A stretch of 64,000 nucleotides of DNA from JAZDEY01 sp043808325 [NCBI: Candidatus Eiseniibacteriota bacterium] (GCA_043808325.1 JAZDEY010000083.1:62001-126000); one strand, 5' to 3'; positions 38,164 to 47,747 are shown, numbered from the stretch's first letter. The notes: generated by a model not told the origin, from the letters alone. Numbers and translations are program-made.

Positions 38164-40076
38164 GCGTAGTCCTCCCCCCTCAGAGTGCCGGTGGACAGAA
38201 GATCGTCAATCTTGTCAGCTACCCTGTCGGCAAGGTGCTCCGCAGGTATGCTGTCGATCAGTGAGCGGATATCTAGAAGATCATAGGAGACTCTTGTTTC
38301 AATGTCACCGTACTTGAGGCCTTCGAGTTCGGCCAGACTGGCTTCGATTTTACGGACGAGGCTCTCGGTTTCCGCGATACCGATACACGAGATCAGGAAC
38401 ACCATTCCCGTGTCCTTGGCGGGGGACAACTGTGAAACGACAACGGTTTGGTCCGTAGGAATGCTACATTCAACGGTCCCCCTGGCGATGCGCATGGCTT
38501 TCTCCAGGTCATCGGGCGATGGGCTTCCGTTTGTCGGGATCAGCAATACCGAGATGACCGTGATGGGGTGCTCTTGAAGGAGAGAAGGTTTGGCAATTGG
38601 TACAAGTATGCGGCGGAGTGAAAAGACTGGAATTGTGAAGAAGAAAGTGCTTCCCTGTCCGGGCTCGCTCCCGGCCCATATGCGGCCGCCCTGGCGCTCG
38701 ACCAGTTCCTTGCAGATGTAGAGACCCAACCCGAGCCCCTTGCGACTGCAATCCTCATCTTCGTCGAGCTGGCAGAAGCATCCAAAGATCCTATCCATGT
38801 CCTCGGGGCTGATACCGATGCCGGTATCTGCCACAGAGGCGCATATGTATGTAGGATCCTCTCCGAAAACGTCGGCGCCGATCCTGATCGAACCTCCGCG
38901 AGGTGTGAACTTGAGAGCATTGTCCAGCAGGTTTGTCAGTATCTCTCGGACGCGCAGAGGGTCTGCGTAACAGAAGGGGAGATCCTGAGCTAAATCCATT
39001 TGAAGCACGATGCCCTTTTCATCCGCAGGTGTCCGAAACGTACCGGTGATTGCAGAAATGATATCTGGCAAAGATATCCGCAGAGAGCTGATCGTGACCT
39101 TGCCTTCTCGGGATCGGGCGACCAACAGGAGATCATCAATCATCTTCCTGAGTTGGTTCACGTTTCTCGATACTATCTCGAGGTACTCCCGCTGTAGATC
39201 ACTCAGATCGCCGGCAATACCATCCAGGAGAATGCCCAGGAACTGGTGGATTGCTGCCAGTGGCGAGCGCAGCTCGTGGGATACGTCGGAGAGGAACTGG
39301 TCCTTTATCCTCAGTTGCTCTATCCGCATCCTTTCGAGTTCGACAAGCATGCGCTTGTGCCCGGTGATATCCCGGAGCGCTGCAATATAAGCTGGTTTGC
39401 CGTTCCATTCTGTCTCGACAACGTGCATCTCGACGGTGCGCAACTCACGATTCGGCAAGACGATATCGATTTCCGCGGCGCAGCTCGACGTCACGGGATA
39501 GCCGAAGTCGGCCCCCTGGAGTTCCGACGACCTCTTGTCGAGTATTGCCTCGGCAGCAGGATTCGCGAGTCTTACTATCCCATCCTCGTCAATGACCACG
39601 ATCCCATCGGCATTGGAGTCTATTACAGTCTTGAGTTGCCTCTCCTTGCTCGCCAGCTCGTCGGCCTGTCTCCTGAGAGCCTCCAGGCCATAGTGCCGTT
39701 CTATTGCATAGCCTAGAGACCGCACGAGGAGCTGACGGTCGGTCTGCCCCTTGACAAGGTAATCCTGGGCACCTGCCCTCACGGCCTTGACGGCCATAGT
39801 CTTATCATCCAGACCTGTCAGCACGATTACCGGCAGATGTGGCGCCTCCGCATGCAGTCTCAGGAATGTTGCGACGCCGTGGCTATCTGGAAGTTCCAGA
39901 TCGAGCAAGATCAAGTGGACGTCCAATGCCCGGAGTGCCTTGAGTCCATCCCCGAGACAGCCGGCCAGTTCAAGATTGAAATCCAGTTCAGGCGCGTCCG
40001 CGAGCATCTCTCGGATCAGCCGTGCATCACCCGGGTTGTCTTCAACCAGCAGGATCTTGATTGTACCCTCGATCAT
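38142..40076 (-). CDS. Hybrid REC-PAS-histidine kinase with unusual C-terminal domain
   Basis: This 644-residue cytoplasmic kinase starts with a receiver domain (IKILLVEDNPGDARLI, D59 in LILLDLELPDS, K109), then a PAS domain (about 145-245, VIDSNADGIVVIDEDG). HisKA follows with H267 (FLSDVSHELRSPLAAI), then HATPase_c (NLLDNALKF, ADTGIGISPEDMDRIFG, GLGLGLYICKELVE). About 155 residues follow the ATPase. They are alpha/beta, not a receiver, and read like a degenerate GGDEF/cyclase fold (TDQTVVVSQLSPAKDTGMVF). With kaiC directly upstream, it is the likely readout kinase of the Kai module, analogous to SasA in role but not in architecture (inference). Confidence 0.93.
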   Translation of the reverse strand: MIEGTIKILLVEDNPGDARLIREMLADAPELDFNLELAGCLGDGLKALRALDVHLILLDLELPDSHGVATFLRLHAEAPHLPVIVLTGLDDKTMAVKAVRAGAQDYLVKGQTDRQLLVRSLGYAIERHYGLEALRRQADELASKERQLKTVIDSNADGIVVIDEDGIVRLANPAAEAILDKRSSELQGADFGYPVTSSCAAEIDIVLPNRELRTVEMHVVETEWNGKPAYIAALRDITGHKRMLVELERMRIEQLRIKDQFLSDVSHELRSPLAAIHQFLGILLDGIAGDLSDLQREYLEIVSRNVNQLRKMIDDLLLVARSREGKVTISSLRISLPDIISAITGTFRTPADEKGIVLQMDLAQDLPFCYADPLRVREILTNLLDNALKFTPRGGSIRIGADVFGEDPTYICASVADTGIGISPEDMDRIFGCFCQLDEDEDCSRKGLGLGLYICKELVERQGGRIWAGSEPGQGSTFFFTIPVFSLRRILVPIAKPSLLQEHPITVISVLLIPTNGSPSPDDLEKAMRIARGTVECSIPTDQTVVVSQLSPAKDTGMVFLISCIGIAETESLVRKIEASLAELEGLKYGDIETRVSYDLLDIRSLIDSIPAEHLADRVADKIDDLLSTGTLRGEDYACQKERS

Positions 40077-40099
40077 GATCTCATCTCACTAGTTCCCGT

Positions 40100-41632
40100 T
40101 CAGTTGTGCAGGCATCTTTCCTCAGGGGACAGCATGCCGATACGTTCGCCGTCGCCGGGACCGCCGCAGTGTACCTGGCCTGAAATAATGCCGCTTATGT
40201 TCCTAAAGGAATCTCCTATGTGCATTCCTGAGGCATCCACAGTGAACTCGCGGATCTCCTTGTCATGGCCGGAGCCTCGCATCTTGAGGACGGCTATCCC
40301 TCGGTGTATCTCACCATAGATCTCCACGTACCTCAGGAGGATGACCGTGTCCGCAATGGTTGACATGTGCGTTTCAGTGGCCGACGGAAGCCCCGTTACG
40401 CCCTGTGTCGTGATGGTGATCATGGCTGCGATCTCTCTCTGCTTGATAGTTGAGGTGAGCCCCACCAGAAACTCCCGGAACTCGTTGAAGGTCGATGCCC
40501 GTCCCAAGGCGGACAGACTGTCCAGAGCCAGGCGATTCGGCCTATGCTTATCAATCAGAGTCTTGATTCTTGCGAGGTGATCTCGGAGGCTTAAGGTCTC
40601 GGGATACGCGCAAGCCACGCTCAGTCTGCCCGCGGCCTCCATCGCCGCAAGATCGATGCCCCAGCCGGTGCCATTTCGAAATATCTGGTCCTTGCTTTCT
40701 TCGAAGGCGAGCCATAGGCATCGGTCGCCCTCGGCGCCCCTTCCTATGAACTCGGTCGCCATCAAGGTCTTACCGGTCCCCGTGGGACCCGATACAAGGA
40801 TTATGGAATCATCGAAGTGCCCACCATCGCACAGCTCGTCCAACCGCGGATTACCTGACGGTATGCGAGTTCCGGACGGGACCTGCTTCAGTTCAATGGA
40901 TGACAACGGAGTTATGACTATTCCCCTATCAGGCGTGATTGTGAATGGCTGCTGTCCGTTTTCGTGGTCGGCCCCCCGGAATTTGAGGATCTCAATGGTC
41001 CTGTGGCGCCTTTCATCCTCCAACAGGTTACGAATAATGACCACATTGTCCGCAAGGAATTCCTCGACTCCGTAGCGGGCCACACCACCCATTTCTTGAG
41101 TTCGCTCCGCGGTGAACATCGTAGTAACGCCCCATTTCTTCAGCGCGGACATGATGCCGGAGAGCTCGCTTCGCAAGGTCGCGTGGCTCCCCATCTGACT
41201 GAAGATGGTGCATGGCGAATCAAGGGACACTCGTTTGGCCCCGACCTTCTTGACGGCATGCTCAATTCGCGCGAGCAATGCACCCAGATCGAACCTGCCG
41301 GCCCGGAGAATCTCCTGTCCCGGCACGGGCGAGGCATCGACAAATGCCCATTTACCTTGAGATTCCCATTTCGGAACATCCCATCCAAGGGCGAGGAAAT
41401 TCTTCCGAATATCCACCGTGGATTCCTCGAAGGTCACAAAAACACCGTGTTCGTCAAACTTCCTGATTCCCTCAACTAGAAACTGTCCGGCCAAGATGGT
41501 CTTGCCGCTGCCGCTTGTCCCCGCGATCAAGGTGCTGCGGCATCTTGGCAGGCCGCCCCGGGCCATGAGATCGAACCCCGGGATCCCGGTCTCATGTTTG
41601 TCGATCTCCTGAATCTTAGGCTCTGCTTCCAT
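40100..41632 (-). CDS. kaiC: KaiC-type double-domain circadian ATPase/autokinase
   Basis: This 510-residue tandem RecA-fold protein has CI with Walker A GTSGSGKT (38-45) and the catalytic Glu pair E69-E70, and CII with Walker A GPTGTGKT (282-289) and E311-E312. The CII phosphorylation region THMSTIADTVILLRYVEI keeps Thr419, Ser424 and Thr425, matching Thr426, Ser431 and Thr432 of the cyanobacterial protein. LKMRGSGHDKEIREF and the A-loop region DSFRNISGIISG are also kept. The last about 25 residues differ from cyanobacteria. GGAG precedes the ATG. No KaiA gene is in the window. It is probably an autophosphorylating timer or state switch regulated by KaiB. Confidence 0.95.
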   Translation of the reverse strand: MEAEPKIQEIDKHETGIPGFDLMARGGLPRCRSTLIAGTSGSGKTILAGQFLVEGIRKFDEHGVFVTFEESTVDIRKNFLALGWDVPKWESQGKWAFVDASPVPGQEILRAGRFDLGALLARIEHAVKKVGAKRVSLDSPCTIFSQMGSHATLRSELSGIMSALKKWGVTTMFTAERTQEMGGVARYGVEEFLADNVVIIRNLLEDERRHRTIEILKFRGADHENGQQPFTITPDRGIVITPLSSIELKQVPSGTRIPSGNPRLDELCDGGHFDDSIILVSGPTGTGKTLMATEFIGRGAEGDRCLWLAFEESKDQIFRNGTGWGIDLAAMEAAGRLSVACAYPETLSLRDHLARIKTLIDKHRPNRLALDSLSALGRASTFNEFREFLVGLTSTIKQREIAAMITITTQGVTGLPSATETHMSTIADTVILLRYVEIYGEIHRGIAVLKMRGSGHDKEIREFTVDASGMHIGDSFRNISGIISGQVHCGGPGDGERIGMLSPEERCLHN

Positions 41633-41661
41633 GATGCTCCCTCTCTTCTGTCCGGTCAGTC

Positions 41662-41961
41662 TCAGTGCGATTCGGAATGGATTTGTTGAGGTTCGAGATC
41701 CAGCGCCTTCAAGACCATCTCCGTGTCCGAGAGATCACCGATCACCCGCACCACTTGCTGCGGGGCCACCTTGATAAGTGTGGGCGTGGCCAGGACTCTG
41801 TCCTCCTCCGTTTCTTGCGGGCGGCTCAGAATGTCAATGATTCTGATCTCGTATCCGCCGGGCATCAGGCGCTCGCATATTTTGCGGAGGTTCTCTATCG
41901 CGCGATTCGACCGCTGTGTCCGTCCGGCAATGTACAGTTTCAATGTGACCAGATCTGTCAT
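41662..41961 (-). CDS. kaiB: KaiB-family protein
   Basis: This 99-residue thioredoxin-like protein of KaiB length has LVTLKLYIAGRTQRSNRAIE, YEIRIIDILSRPQETEEDR, VLATPTLIKVAPQQVVRVIG and DLSDTEMVLKALDL. These match the KaiB fold-switching core, which binds the KaiC CI ring. I start it at the ATG at 41961, with AAGGGA about 6 bases upstream; the TTG at 41991 would overlap the sensor gene. It lies 29 bases before kaiC. There is no extra output domain, unlike SasA. Confidence 0.94.
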   Translation of the reverse strand: MTDLVTLKLYIAGRTQRSNRAIENLRKICERLMPGGYEIRIIDILSRPQETEEDRVLATPTLIKVAPQQVVRVIGDLSDTEMVLKALDLEPQQIHSESH

Positions 41962-41987
41962 CATCTTTCCCTTCAACTCGCCGTCTA

Positions 41988-43232
41988 TCAACTGTTACTC
42001 GGTCGGCTGCCGCTGATTCCGTTGGAATCGTGAAGTAACAGAATCTGCTCGGCTTGTTTGCGTTCGGTCAGTTCCTGCTGAATCTGCTGAAGAGGATGTG
42101 CATTCTGTATGGCAACAGTGGCCACGCTGGCCATAGCGGCAAAGAGATCAATCTCATCCTGAGTATATGCATCGAGCTCGTGGCTCTGAACCTGCATCAC
42201 CCCGACCGTCCGGCCCCCGGCCCTCATTGGTACGAACACCGCGGAGTTCGCTGATTCGATTCTCACATCCGGCGCCATCGGCCCGGCGCTTTCCATTGCC
42301 CCGGCATAGTCTGGGATGTAGACGGGCTCTCCGGTGCGGACCACATGGCTACGCGGGCCACGCCAATGCGTACTAAGGGAGATCGGCGGAATGGCGCCGG
42401 CCGGAATCTCGCCGCCGCGGCCGATCGCGTATCCGGCGGATATGAGTCCGGTTCGGCTATCATAGAAGGATATGATGAAGGCATCGGTTTTCACGAGGGC
42501 GCCGACGATATCATATGTGGTCCGGTAGATTCCCCCGAGATCCCGGCTCTCGCTTAGAGCAGTGGCAAGTCGACTAACCGCGGCCTGGCGCGCGAGGAGA
42601 TGACGCACTTGCCCTTCTGCCTGGCTATGCTCGGTCACATCCATAACCACGCCGTGGATCGAGGAGATATCGCCATTCTCGTCAAGGAGCGGAAGGCCAT
42701 GATCCATGACGTCCCGGACTGCGCCGGTTTCCCTGTGGACGATTCTATACTTGAGCGTATACTCGCTCTTTTTGCGGCACGCTGCGTTGAAGGCCCCGAG
42801 GATGCGCTCACGGTCGTCGGGATGAATTGCCTTCGGCCAGGCCTCAGGGCCCCTGCAGAAATCTGACGCGGCGTTGTCGGTCCATTCCTTCCACCGTTCG
42901 GACATGAATGCTGTGGTGCCGGTTCTGTCAGCCGAAGTCCGGTAGATTGCAACGGGGATGGCCGAGATCAAACTCTGGATGTCAGCTTTGCTCTTCGCAA
43001 GCTCTTGATGCGCATCGCGGAGCTCAGGAGTCTCATTTGCCCCGGGTCCGATTTCGATTTGGGCGAATCCGGGCTTGTCGCTCCTGAGCGTTCCGGCGGA
43101 ACCGAGGAGGCAAGAAAAGTCTTCCTGCGGAGTGATCTCGATCGGGGTACGCTCGGGGTCCCCCGACGGAGGTGTGTCGGCCCGCTCTATGAGGTCTGTG
43201 CCTGGTCGTGCCTGTACGGGTGCCTTAGCCAT
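41988..43232 (-). CDS. PAS/GAF sensor protein without an output domain
   Basis: This protein of about 414 residues has, in order, a low-complexity N-terminus, a coiled coil, a PAS domain with PAC (SLISAIPVAIYRTSADRTG, AIHPDDRERILGAFNAA, HGVVMDVTEHSQAEGQV). A GAF domain follows (RLATALSESRDLGGIYRTTY, SHVVRTGEPVYIPDYAG, VFVPMRAGGRTVGVMQVQSH), then a short coiled coil LTERKQAEQILLL where a kinase would normally begin. It then stops after a few odd residues (DSNGISGSRPSNS), so it may be a kinase that lost its catalytic part. The start at 43232 has GGAG 9 bases upstream; an ATG at 43247 is possible. It is first in the kaiBC operon. Confidence 0.85.
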   Translation of the reverse strand: MAKAPVQARPGTDLIERADTPPSGDPERTPIEITPQEDFSCLLGSAGTLRSDKPGFAQIEIGPGANETPELRDAHQELAKSKADIQSLISAIPVAIYRTSADRTGTTAFMSERWKEWTDNAASDFCRGPEAWPKAIHPDDRERILGAFNAACRKKSEYTLKYRIVHRETGAVRDVMDHGLPLLDENGDISSIHGVVMDVTEHSQAEGQVRHLLARQAAVSRLATALSESRDLGGIYRTTYDIVGALVKTDAFIISFYDSRTGLISAGYAIGRGGEIPAGAIPPISLSTHWRGPRSHVVRTGEPVYIPDYAGAMESAGPMAPDVRIESANSAVFVPMRAGGRTVGVMQVQSHELDAYTQDEIDLFAAMASVATVAIQNAHPLQQIQQELTERKQAEQILLLHDSNGISGSRPSNS

Positions 43233-43642
43233 GTCCCCAATCTCCATTCGGGATTTCTGGATCCAACCGGTGCTTCTACTTCAGGTAGCCGTGGAGGTCG
43301 GGGAAAACAAGGGGCAGCGGAGTGATTCCTGCCCTTCACTGTTGACTTTGAAGTCTGAGCAGGGCAACCGAGTTGCCCGATCTCCGCTGAGCAGCCAGCG
43401 CAACTGCTTCCGGCGCACGTTGCTGTGATCCTGCAGGCATCGAGGGGTTGCAGACGAGATGCGGCAACCTCTGCGGGGACGCGAGAGAGTTGCTCCTGTC
43501 GAGGTGTACCATCTGGAGCGTCCAGATCTGGTACGTGCGGTGCCGTGGTGGGTCTTGTCGCTAGAGGGGTAGCGGGAGTTGCGGCTGGAGTTGCAGCTGC
43601 AGTCGTAGATAGAGCGGTAGTTGACCCGTGCTCAGACTTCAT
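43187..43642 (-). CDS. Possible small Thr/Ala/Pro-rich protein upstream of the kai operon
   Basis: An open frame of 151 residues starts at an ATG with a strong GGAGG 5-6 bases upstream and runs on to overlap the sensor gene start. The first 35 residues are almost only Thr, Ala and Pro (STTAAATPAATPATPLATRP), encoded by a repetitive stretch; the rest has scattered cysteines and no recognisable motif. The strong ribosome site argues for translation, while the composition argues for a spurious frame. The rest of the 43248-43745 region shows no other gene. Confidence 0.3.
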   Translation of the reverse strand: MKSEHGSTTALSTTAAATPAATPATPLATRPTTAPHVPDLDAPDGTPRQEQLSRVPAEVAASRLQPLDACRITATCAGSSCAGCSAEIGQLGCPAQTSKSTVKGRNHSAAPCFPRPPRLPEVEAPVGSRNPEWRLGTWLRHPYRHDQAQTS

Positions 43643-43745
43643 GATGACCTCCAAGCACGCATATCGGCACTGCCGCGGTCATAGCTTTAGAACAAAGTTG
43701 ATGCGGTAGGGCAGGTAATCTAAGAAACCCTCCTCGTCCGAGTTG

Positions 43746-43774
43746 TTGCTTTTCGCGATGCGAGAGCATACTAT
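43746..43774 (+). promoter_or_regulatory. Possible fusA promoter
   Basis: TTGCTT (43746-43751), 17 bases, then TACTAT (43769-43774), with an overlapping TATATG. Box matches are modest but the spacing is ideal. The leader would be about 140 bases and contains a small hairpin (CTCTCC/GGAGAG, 43817-43833), which could be regulatory. Confidence 0.4.
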
Positions 43775-43919
43775 ATGCATATTCACGTCAGGCGCAGAGG
43801 TAGCCCTCACCTTAGCCTCTCCCTTTTGGAGAGAGCAACCATCGAGGACAGCGCTGCCGTTGCATTTGTGCGTGGGGGTTGAATTAGCGAGTAGATCGGG
43901 GAGGAAGGACGCAATCAGT

Positions 43920-46013
43920 ATGGCAGAGCAAATTGACATAAGCAGAATCCGCAACATCGGAGTGATGGCTCATATCGATGCGGGCAAGACCACCGTAACC
44001 GAGCGGATGCTCTTCTTCACCGGGAAGAGTCATAAGATCGGAGAGGTGGACGATGGGGAGGCCACCATGGACTGGATGGTCCAGGAGCGGGAGCGCGGTA
44101 TCACCATCACCGCCGCGGCGACCACGACCTACTGGAAGGACTACCGCATCAACATCATCGACACCCCGGGCCACGTGGACTTCACGGCCGAGGTGGAGCG
44201 CTCGCTTCGCGTACTCGACGGGACCGTGGCGCTCTTTTGCGCCGTGGGCGGCGTTCAGCCCCAGTCGGAAACGGTCTGGCGGCAAGCCGAAAAATATCAG
44301 GTTCCTCGGCTTGCCTTCATCAACAAGATGGACAGGACCGGCGCCTATTTCGAAGGTGTAGTTGCCGAGATCAAAGAGGAATTGGGCGCCAATGCCGTGC
44401 CGATCGTAATCCCAATCGGGTCAGGCGATACTTTCAAAGGCATCATCGACCTGGTCGATATGAAAGCGGTGTATTTCGACGATACGCCGGCCGGCGTCGT
44501 GCTCCGCGAGGTGGCGATCCCTGAGCATCTGGCGAAGCAAGCCCGCGATGCTGCGGCCATAATGATCGAGCGCATCAGCGAGCAAGACGACCACCTGATG
44601 GAGAAATTCATAAAGGGGGAGAAACCCGAGAGTGATGAGATTATGCGGGCGATGCGCAAGGCTACGATCGACGGGCGCATCATTCCCGTGCTCTGCGGTG
44701 CGGCCTTCAAGAACAAGGGCGTGCGGCGCCTGCTGGACGCGGTAGTGGATTATCTTCCCTCGCCCGTGGATCTTCCGCCGGTGATCGGCGTGCATACCGA
44801 AACGGAGAAGGAGCTGGTTCGACAGCCCCGTTCCGATGCCCCGCTTGCCGCAGTCGCCTTTAAGATTCAGTCCGACAAGCATATGGGGAAGCTGACATTT
44901 GTGCGGGTTTACTCGGGCATGCTGAGGGCCGGCGAGTTTGTCTACAATTCCACCCGCGATAAGCGCCAGCGTGTTGGGCGTCTCTTCGAGATGCATGCCA
45001 ATAAGCAGCAGGTGATCGAGGAGCTCGGTGCAGGCAACGTGGGCGCGGTCGTGGGTCTTGCGGATACCCACACCGGGGATACCATCTGCGAGGAAGCCCA
45101 TCCAATTATCCTCGAGTCGATCGAGTTCCCGGTGCCGGTTATGAGTGTCTCGGTCAAGCCCGAGAGCCGTGTCGAGAGCGATCGGCTGGACAAATCCCTG
45201 GCCAAGCTCGCCGAGGAGGATCCCACCTTCATGGTCAGATCGAACGCCGAAACCGGAGAGGTCGTGATCTCCGGGATGGGTGAGCTCCATATCGAGATCA
45301 TCACCGACCGATTGCGCAGGGAGTTCAACGTGGGGGTTACGGTCGGCAAGCCCCAGGTGGCATATCGAGAGACCATCATCGGCTCGGTCGAGCACGACTA
45401 CAAGCACGTCAAGCAAACCGGAGGGCACGGTCAGTACGCTCACATCGTATTTCGCATCGAGCCCTCCGAGCCGGGCTCGGGCTTCCACTTCGTCAACAAA
45501 GTGCGCGAGGGGCGCATTCCCAATAACTACATCCCGGCGATCGAACGCGGTATCATCGATGCCATGGCCGAGGGACCCTATGCTGGATTCCCCATGGTCG
45601 ACATCCGGACGGTGATACTGGACGGCTCCTACCATGAGGTTGACTCATCCGATCATGCCTTCCGCACCTGCGCATCGACCGGTTTCCGCGAAGCCTGCCG
45701 GCGAGCCGGCCTCGAAATCCTGGAACCCGTGATGAGCGTGGAGGTCACCGCCCCCGAGGACCACATTGGCGCCATAACCGGGAGCCTGTGCTCCAAGCGT
45801 GGCAAGATCTCGACGCTCGAGACCAAGGGAAGGGCTTGTATCCTCCAGGCGCGGGTGCCGCTGGGTGAGATGTTCGGATACTCCACTGAACTTAGAAGCA
45901 TCACTAGCGGCCGCGGCGAGTTTACCATGCACTTCGAGAACTACGAAGCCGTGCCCTACTCGCTTGCCGAAGAGATAAAGGAAGCCCGCCGCAAAGCCAA
46001 AGAGAATTCGTGA
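43920..46013 (+). CDS. fusA: Translation elongation factor G
   Basis: This 697-residue GTPase drives ribosomal translocation. G1 is [15 protein letters not shown], switch I/G2 [15 protein letters not shown]3 [15 protein letters not shown] and G4 INKMDRTG. Later domains include [59 protein letters not shown] and the domain IV/V segment [16 protein letters not shown] [20 protein letters not shown]. The ATG at 43920 has AGGAAGGA upstream; the in-frame reading to 43743 is untranslated leader. It is not in an str ribosomal operon here, so it may be a second EF-G paralogue. Confidence 0.96.
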   Translation: MAEQIDISRIRNIGVMAHIDAGKTTVTERMLFFTGKSHKIGEVDDGEATMDWMVQERERGITITAAATTTYWKDYRINIIDTPGHVDFTAEVERSLRVLDGTVALFCAVGGVQPQSETVWRQAEKYQVPRLAFINKMDRTGAYFEGVVAEIKEELGANAVPIVIPIGSGDTFKGIIDLVDMKAVYFDDTPAGVVLREVAIPEHLAKQARDAAAIMIERISEQDDHLMEKFIKGEKPESDEIMRAMRKATIDGRIIPVLCGAAFKNKGVRRLLDAVVDYLPSPVDLPPVIGVHTETEKELVRQPRSDAPLAAVAFKIQSDKHMGKLTFVRVYSGMLRAGEFVYNSTRDKRQRVGRLFEMHANKQQVIEELGAGNVGAVVGLADTHTGDTICEEAHPIILESIEFPVPVMSVSVKPESRVESDRLDKSLAKLAEEDPTFMVRSNAETGEVVISGMGELHIEIITDRLRREFNVGVTVGKPQVAYRETIIGSVEHDYKHVKQTGGHGQYAHIVFRIEPSEPGSGFHFVNKVREGRIPNNYIPAIERGIIDAMAEGPYAGFPMVDIRTVILDGSYHEVDSSDHAFRTCASTGFREACRRAGLEILEPVMSVEVTAPEDHIGAITGSLCSKRGKISTLETKGRACILQARVPLGEMFGYSTELRSITSGRGEFTMHFENYEAVPYSLAEEIKEARRKAKENS

Positions 46014-46036
46014 TCTCCATATGAGCTCGGCCCGGC

Positions 46037-46064
46037 TTGACAAATCCTCGAGTGGTGCTAACCT
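46037..46064 (+). promoter_or_regulatory. Possible promoter for the FixL/FixJ-like pair
   Basis: A consensus TTGACA (46037-46042), a 16-base spacer and a weak TAACCT (46059-46064) lie 24 bases after the fusA stop. This would give the sensor-regulator pair its own promoter. The remaining gap to 46206 has no other recognisable feature. Confidence 0.4.
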
Positions 46065-46205
46065 GGTTACGGTATAGGGTACCTACGGCAGTGCTGGGTA
46101 GGTGTGTTGTGGTTGGGTGAGTCGGCACTGGGGTCTCCCTCTCGTATTTCTATTGCATCGACGCTGAAACGCGAATTCCACTCTATGGCACCTGGGGGTA
46201 GGGCA

Positions 46206-47747
46206 ATGCGGGACGAGCAGAAGACCAAGAAGCACGAAAACGAACAGCGACTGCGTAAGGTGCTGGAGGATCTGGAAAGCGTGGCGGTACAGGCCTATAA
46301 GCCGGACGGTACGATCACTTTCTGGAACCGGGCGAGCGAGCTGTTCTATGGTTTTTCGACCTCGGAGGTTCTTGGAAGGAACCTGCTGGATCTCATTCTG
46401 GGTCCGGAGACCCGCGACGAGGAACGGCGGATCATGGATCAGGCTGTGCGGACTGGCGTTCTGCCTCTCCCCGGCGAGATAGAGGTGATCCAGAAGGATG
46501 GAACCAAGAGGACCATTTTGACCAGTCGGATCCTGCGTCAGCACCCCGACGGAGAGCTCGAGTTCTATTGCTTCGACGTTGATATCACCGAACGCAAGCG
46601 GGCCGAGGAGGAATTGGGGAGAGAAAGAGCCCGAGCCCAGAGCTATCTTGATATCGCCGGAGTAATGGTAGTCGCAATTGAACCCAACCAGAGCATCGCT
46701 CTGGTCAACAGGAAGGCGTGTGGGGTTTTGGGGTACGATGAGAGAGACCTTATCGGCAGGAACTGGTTCGACACTGTTATTCCTGAGGATGTGCGGGATG
46801 CAGTCAGGGATGTGTTTAGCGATCTGATGGCCGGACGGATCGCGCCGCGAGAATACGTCGAGAATCAGGTGCTGACGAAGCGAGGAGAGAAGCGGTTGAT
46901 CGCCTGGCACAATACCGCCCTGAGGGATGAGGAGGGCAGAATAGTGGCGACGCTCAGCTCCGGCGAGGACGTCACTGAGCTTAGGCAGGCCGAGAACGAA
47001 CTTGAGAATCTCCGCCAGGCCCTGGCCCATGTATCCCGGGTAAGCACCCTGGGCGAACTCGCGACGGCGCTGGCCCACGAGCTGAATCAACCGCTTGCGG
47101 CGATCCGGACCAACGCCGCGGCGGCGCTCCAATTGATGGCGGCCGGCAACCCCGACATGAAGGAGCTGCGAGAGATCCTTGGCGATATCGCCGCCGACGA
47201 CGAGCGCGCGGGTGAGATCATTCGCCGGATGCGGGAGCCTCTAAAGAGAGGCGAGATTGCACTCAAGCCGCTTGATATGAACGCGCTGGTCAGAGAAATT
47301 CATCATCTGGTCAAGAATGATGCCGTGCTGGCCGGTGCTACGATCCACCTGAGCTTGGTGCCGGCGCTGCCCCCGGTCCTCGGTGACCGAATCCAGCTGC
47401 AGCAGGTCCTGATGAATCTTATGGTCAACGCCCTGGATGCGGTCAAAGAGAAAAGCCATGGTGAACGTCGGATCGGGGTGTGCACGACCGTTGAGGAGGG
47501 CCGCGTGGTTCGCGTGGAGGTGAGGGACTCAGGGCCCGGCGTTCGCGGGGACGATCTGGAAAGGATCTTCGACTTCCTTTACACTACCAAACAGAAAGGT
47601 CTCGGCGTCGGGCTCTCAGTTTGCCGCACCATCGTTGACGCCTACGGGGGCCGAATCTGGGCGGAGACGCCTTCAGATGGTGGAACTAGGTTGGTATTCA
47701 CTCTGCCTGTGTATCAAGGATCTACAAGCTTCGAGGATAGATCATGA
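46206..47747 (+). CDS. PAS-PAS sensor histidine kinase (FixL-like)
   Basis: This 513-residue soluble kinase starts at the ATG at 46206, with GGTAGGG just upstream. It has two PAS domains (VAVQAYKPDGTITFWNRASE, ending FDVDITERKRAEEEL; and VMVVAIEPNQSIALVNRKAC, ending GEDVTELRQAENEL), then HisKA with H291 (ATALAHELNQPLAAIRTNAA). HATPase_c follows (LQQVLMNLMVNALDAV, VRDSGPGVRGDDLERIFD, GLGVGLSVCRTIVDAYGG). AHELNQPL is the FixL-type H box. No heme-binding PAS histidine is evident to me, so oxygen sensing is not supported. It overlaps the regulator gene as ATGA and so almost certainly pairs with it. Confidence 0.93.
   Translation: MRDEQKTKKHENEQRLRKVLEDLESVAVQAYKPDGTITFWNRASELFYGFSTSEVLGRNLLDLILGPETRDEERRIMDQAVRTGVLPLPGEIEVIQKDGTKRTILTSRILRQHPDGELEFYCFDVDITERKRAEEELGRERARAQSYLDIAGVMVVAIEPNQSIALVNRKACGVLGYDERDLIGRNWFDTVIPEDVRDAVRDVFSDLMAGRIAPREYVENQVLTKRGEKRLIAWHNTALRDEEGRIVATLSSGEDVTELRQAENELENLRQALAHVSRVSTLGELATALAHELNQPLAAIRTNAAAALQLMAAGNPDMKELREILGDIAADDERAGEIIRRMREPLKRGEIALKPLDMNALVREIHHLVKNDAVLAGATIHLSLVPALPPVLGDRIQLQQVLMNLMVNALDAVKEKSHGERRIGVCTTVEEGRVVRVEVRDSGPGVRGDDLERIFDFLYTTKQKGLGVGLSVCRTIVDAYGGRIWAETPSDGGTRLVFTLPVYQGSTSFEDRS

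Noticed and set aside
43679-43957. Minus-strand frame with signal-peptide-like start and YRINFVLKL ending
   Set aside because: Its start lies antisense within the fusA start region, the hydrophobic run comes from antisense of the EF-G N-terminus, and no ribosome site was seen.
44421-45635. Long open frame antisense to fusA (404 residues)
   Set aside because: It is a shadow of the highly biased fusA coding sequence, with no ribosome site and no recognisable motif; the sense frame is unmistakably EF-G.
46083-47132. Long antisense frame over the PAS kinase gene
   Set aside because: The sense frame has two PAS domains and a complete kinase core; the antisense translation has no domain and no start signal.
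46206-47747. Heme-based oxygen sensing by the FixL-like kinase
   Set aside because: The H box and pairing with a FixJ-type regulator match, but I see no heme-ligand region typical of FixL PAS domains.
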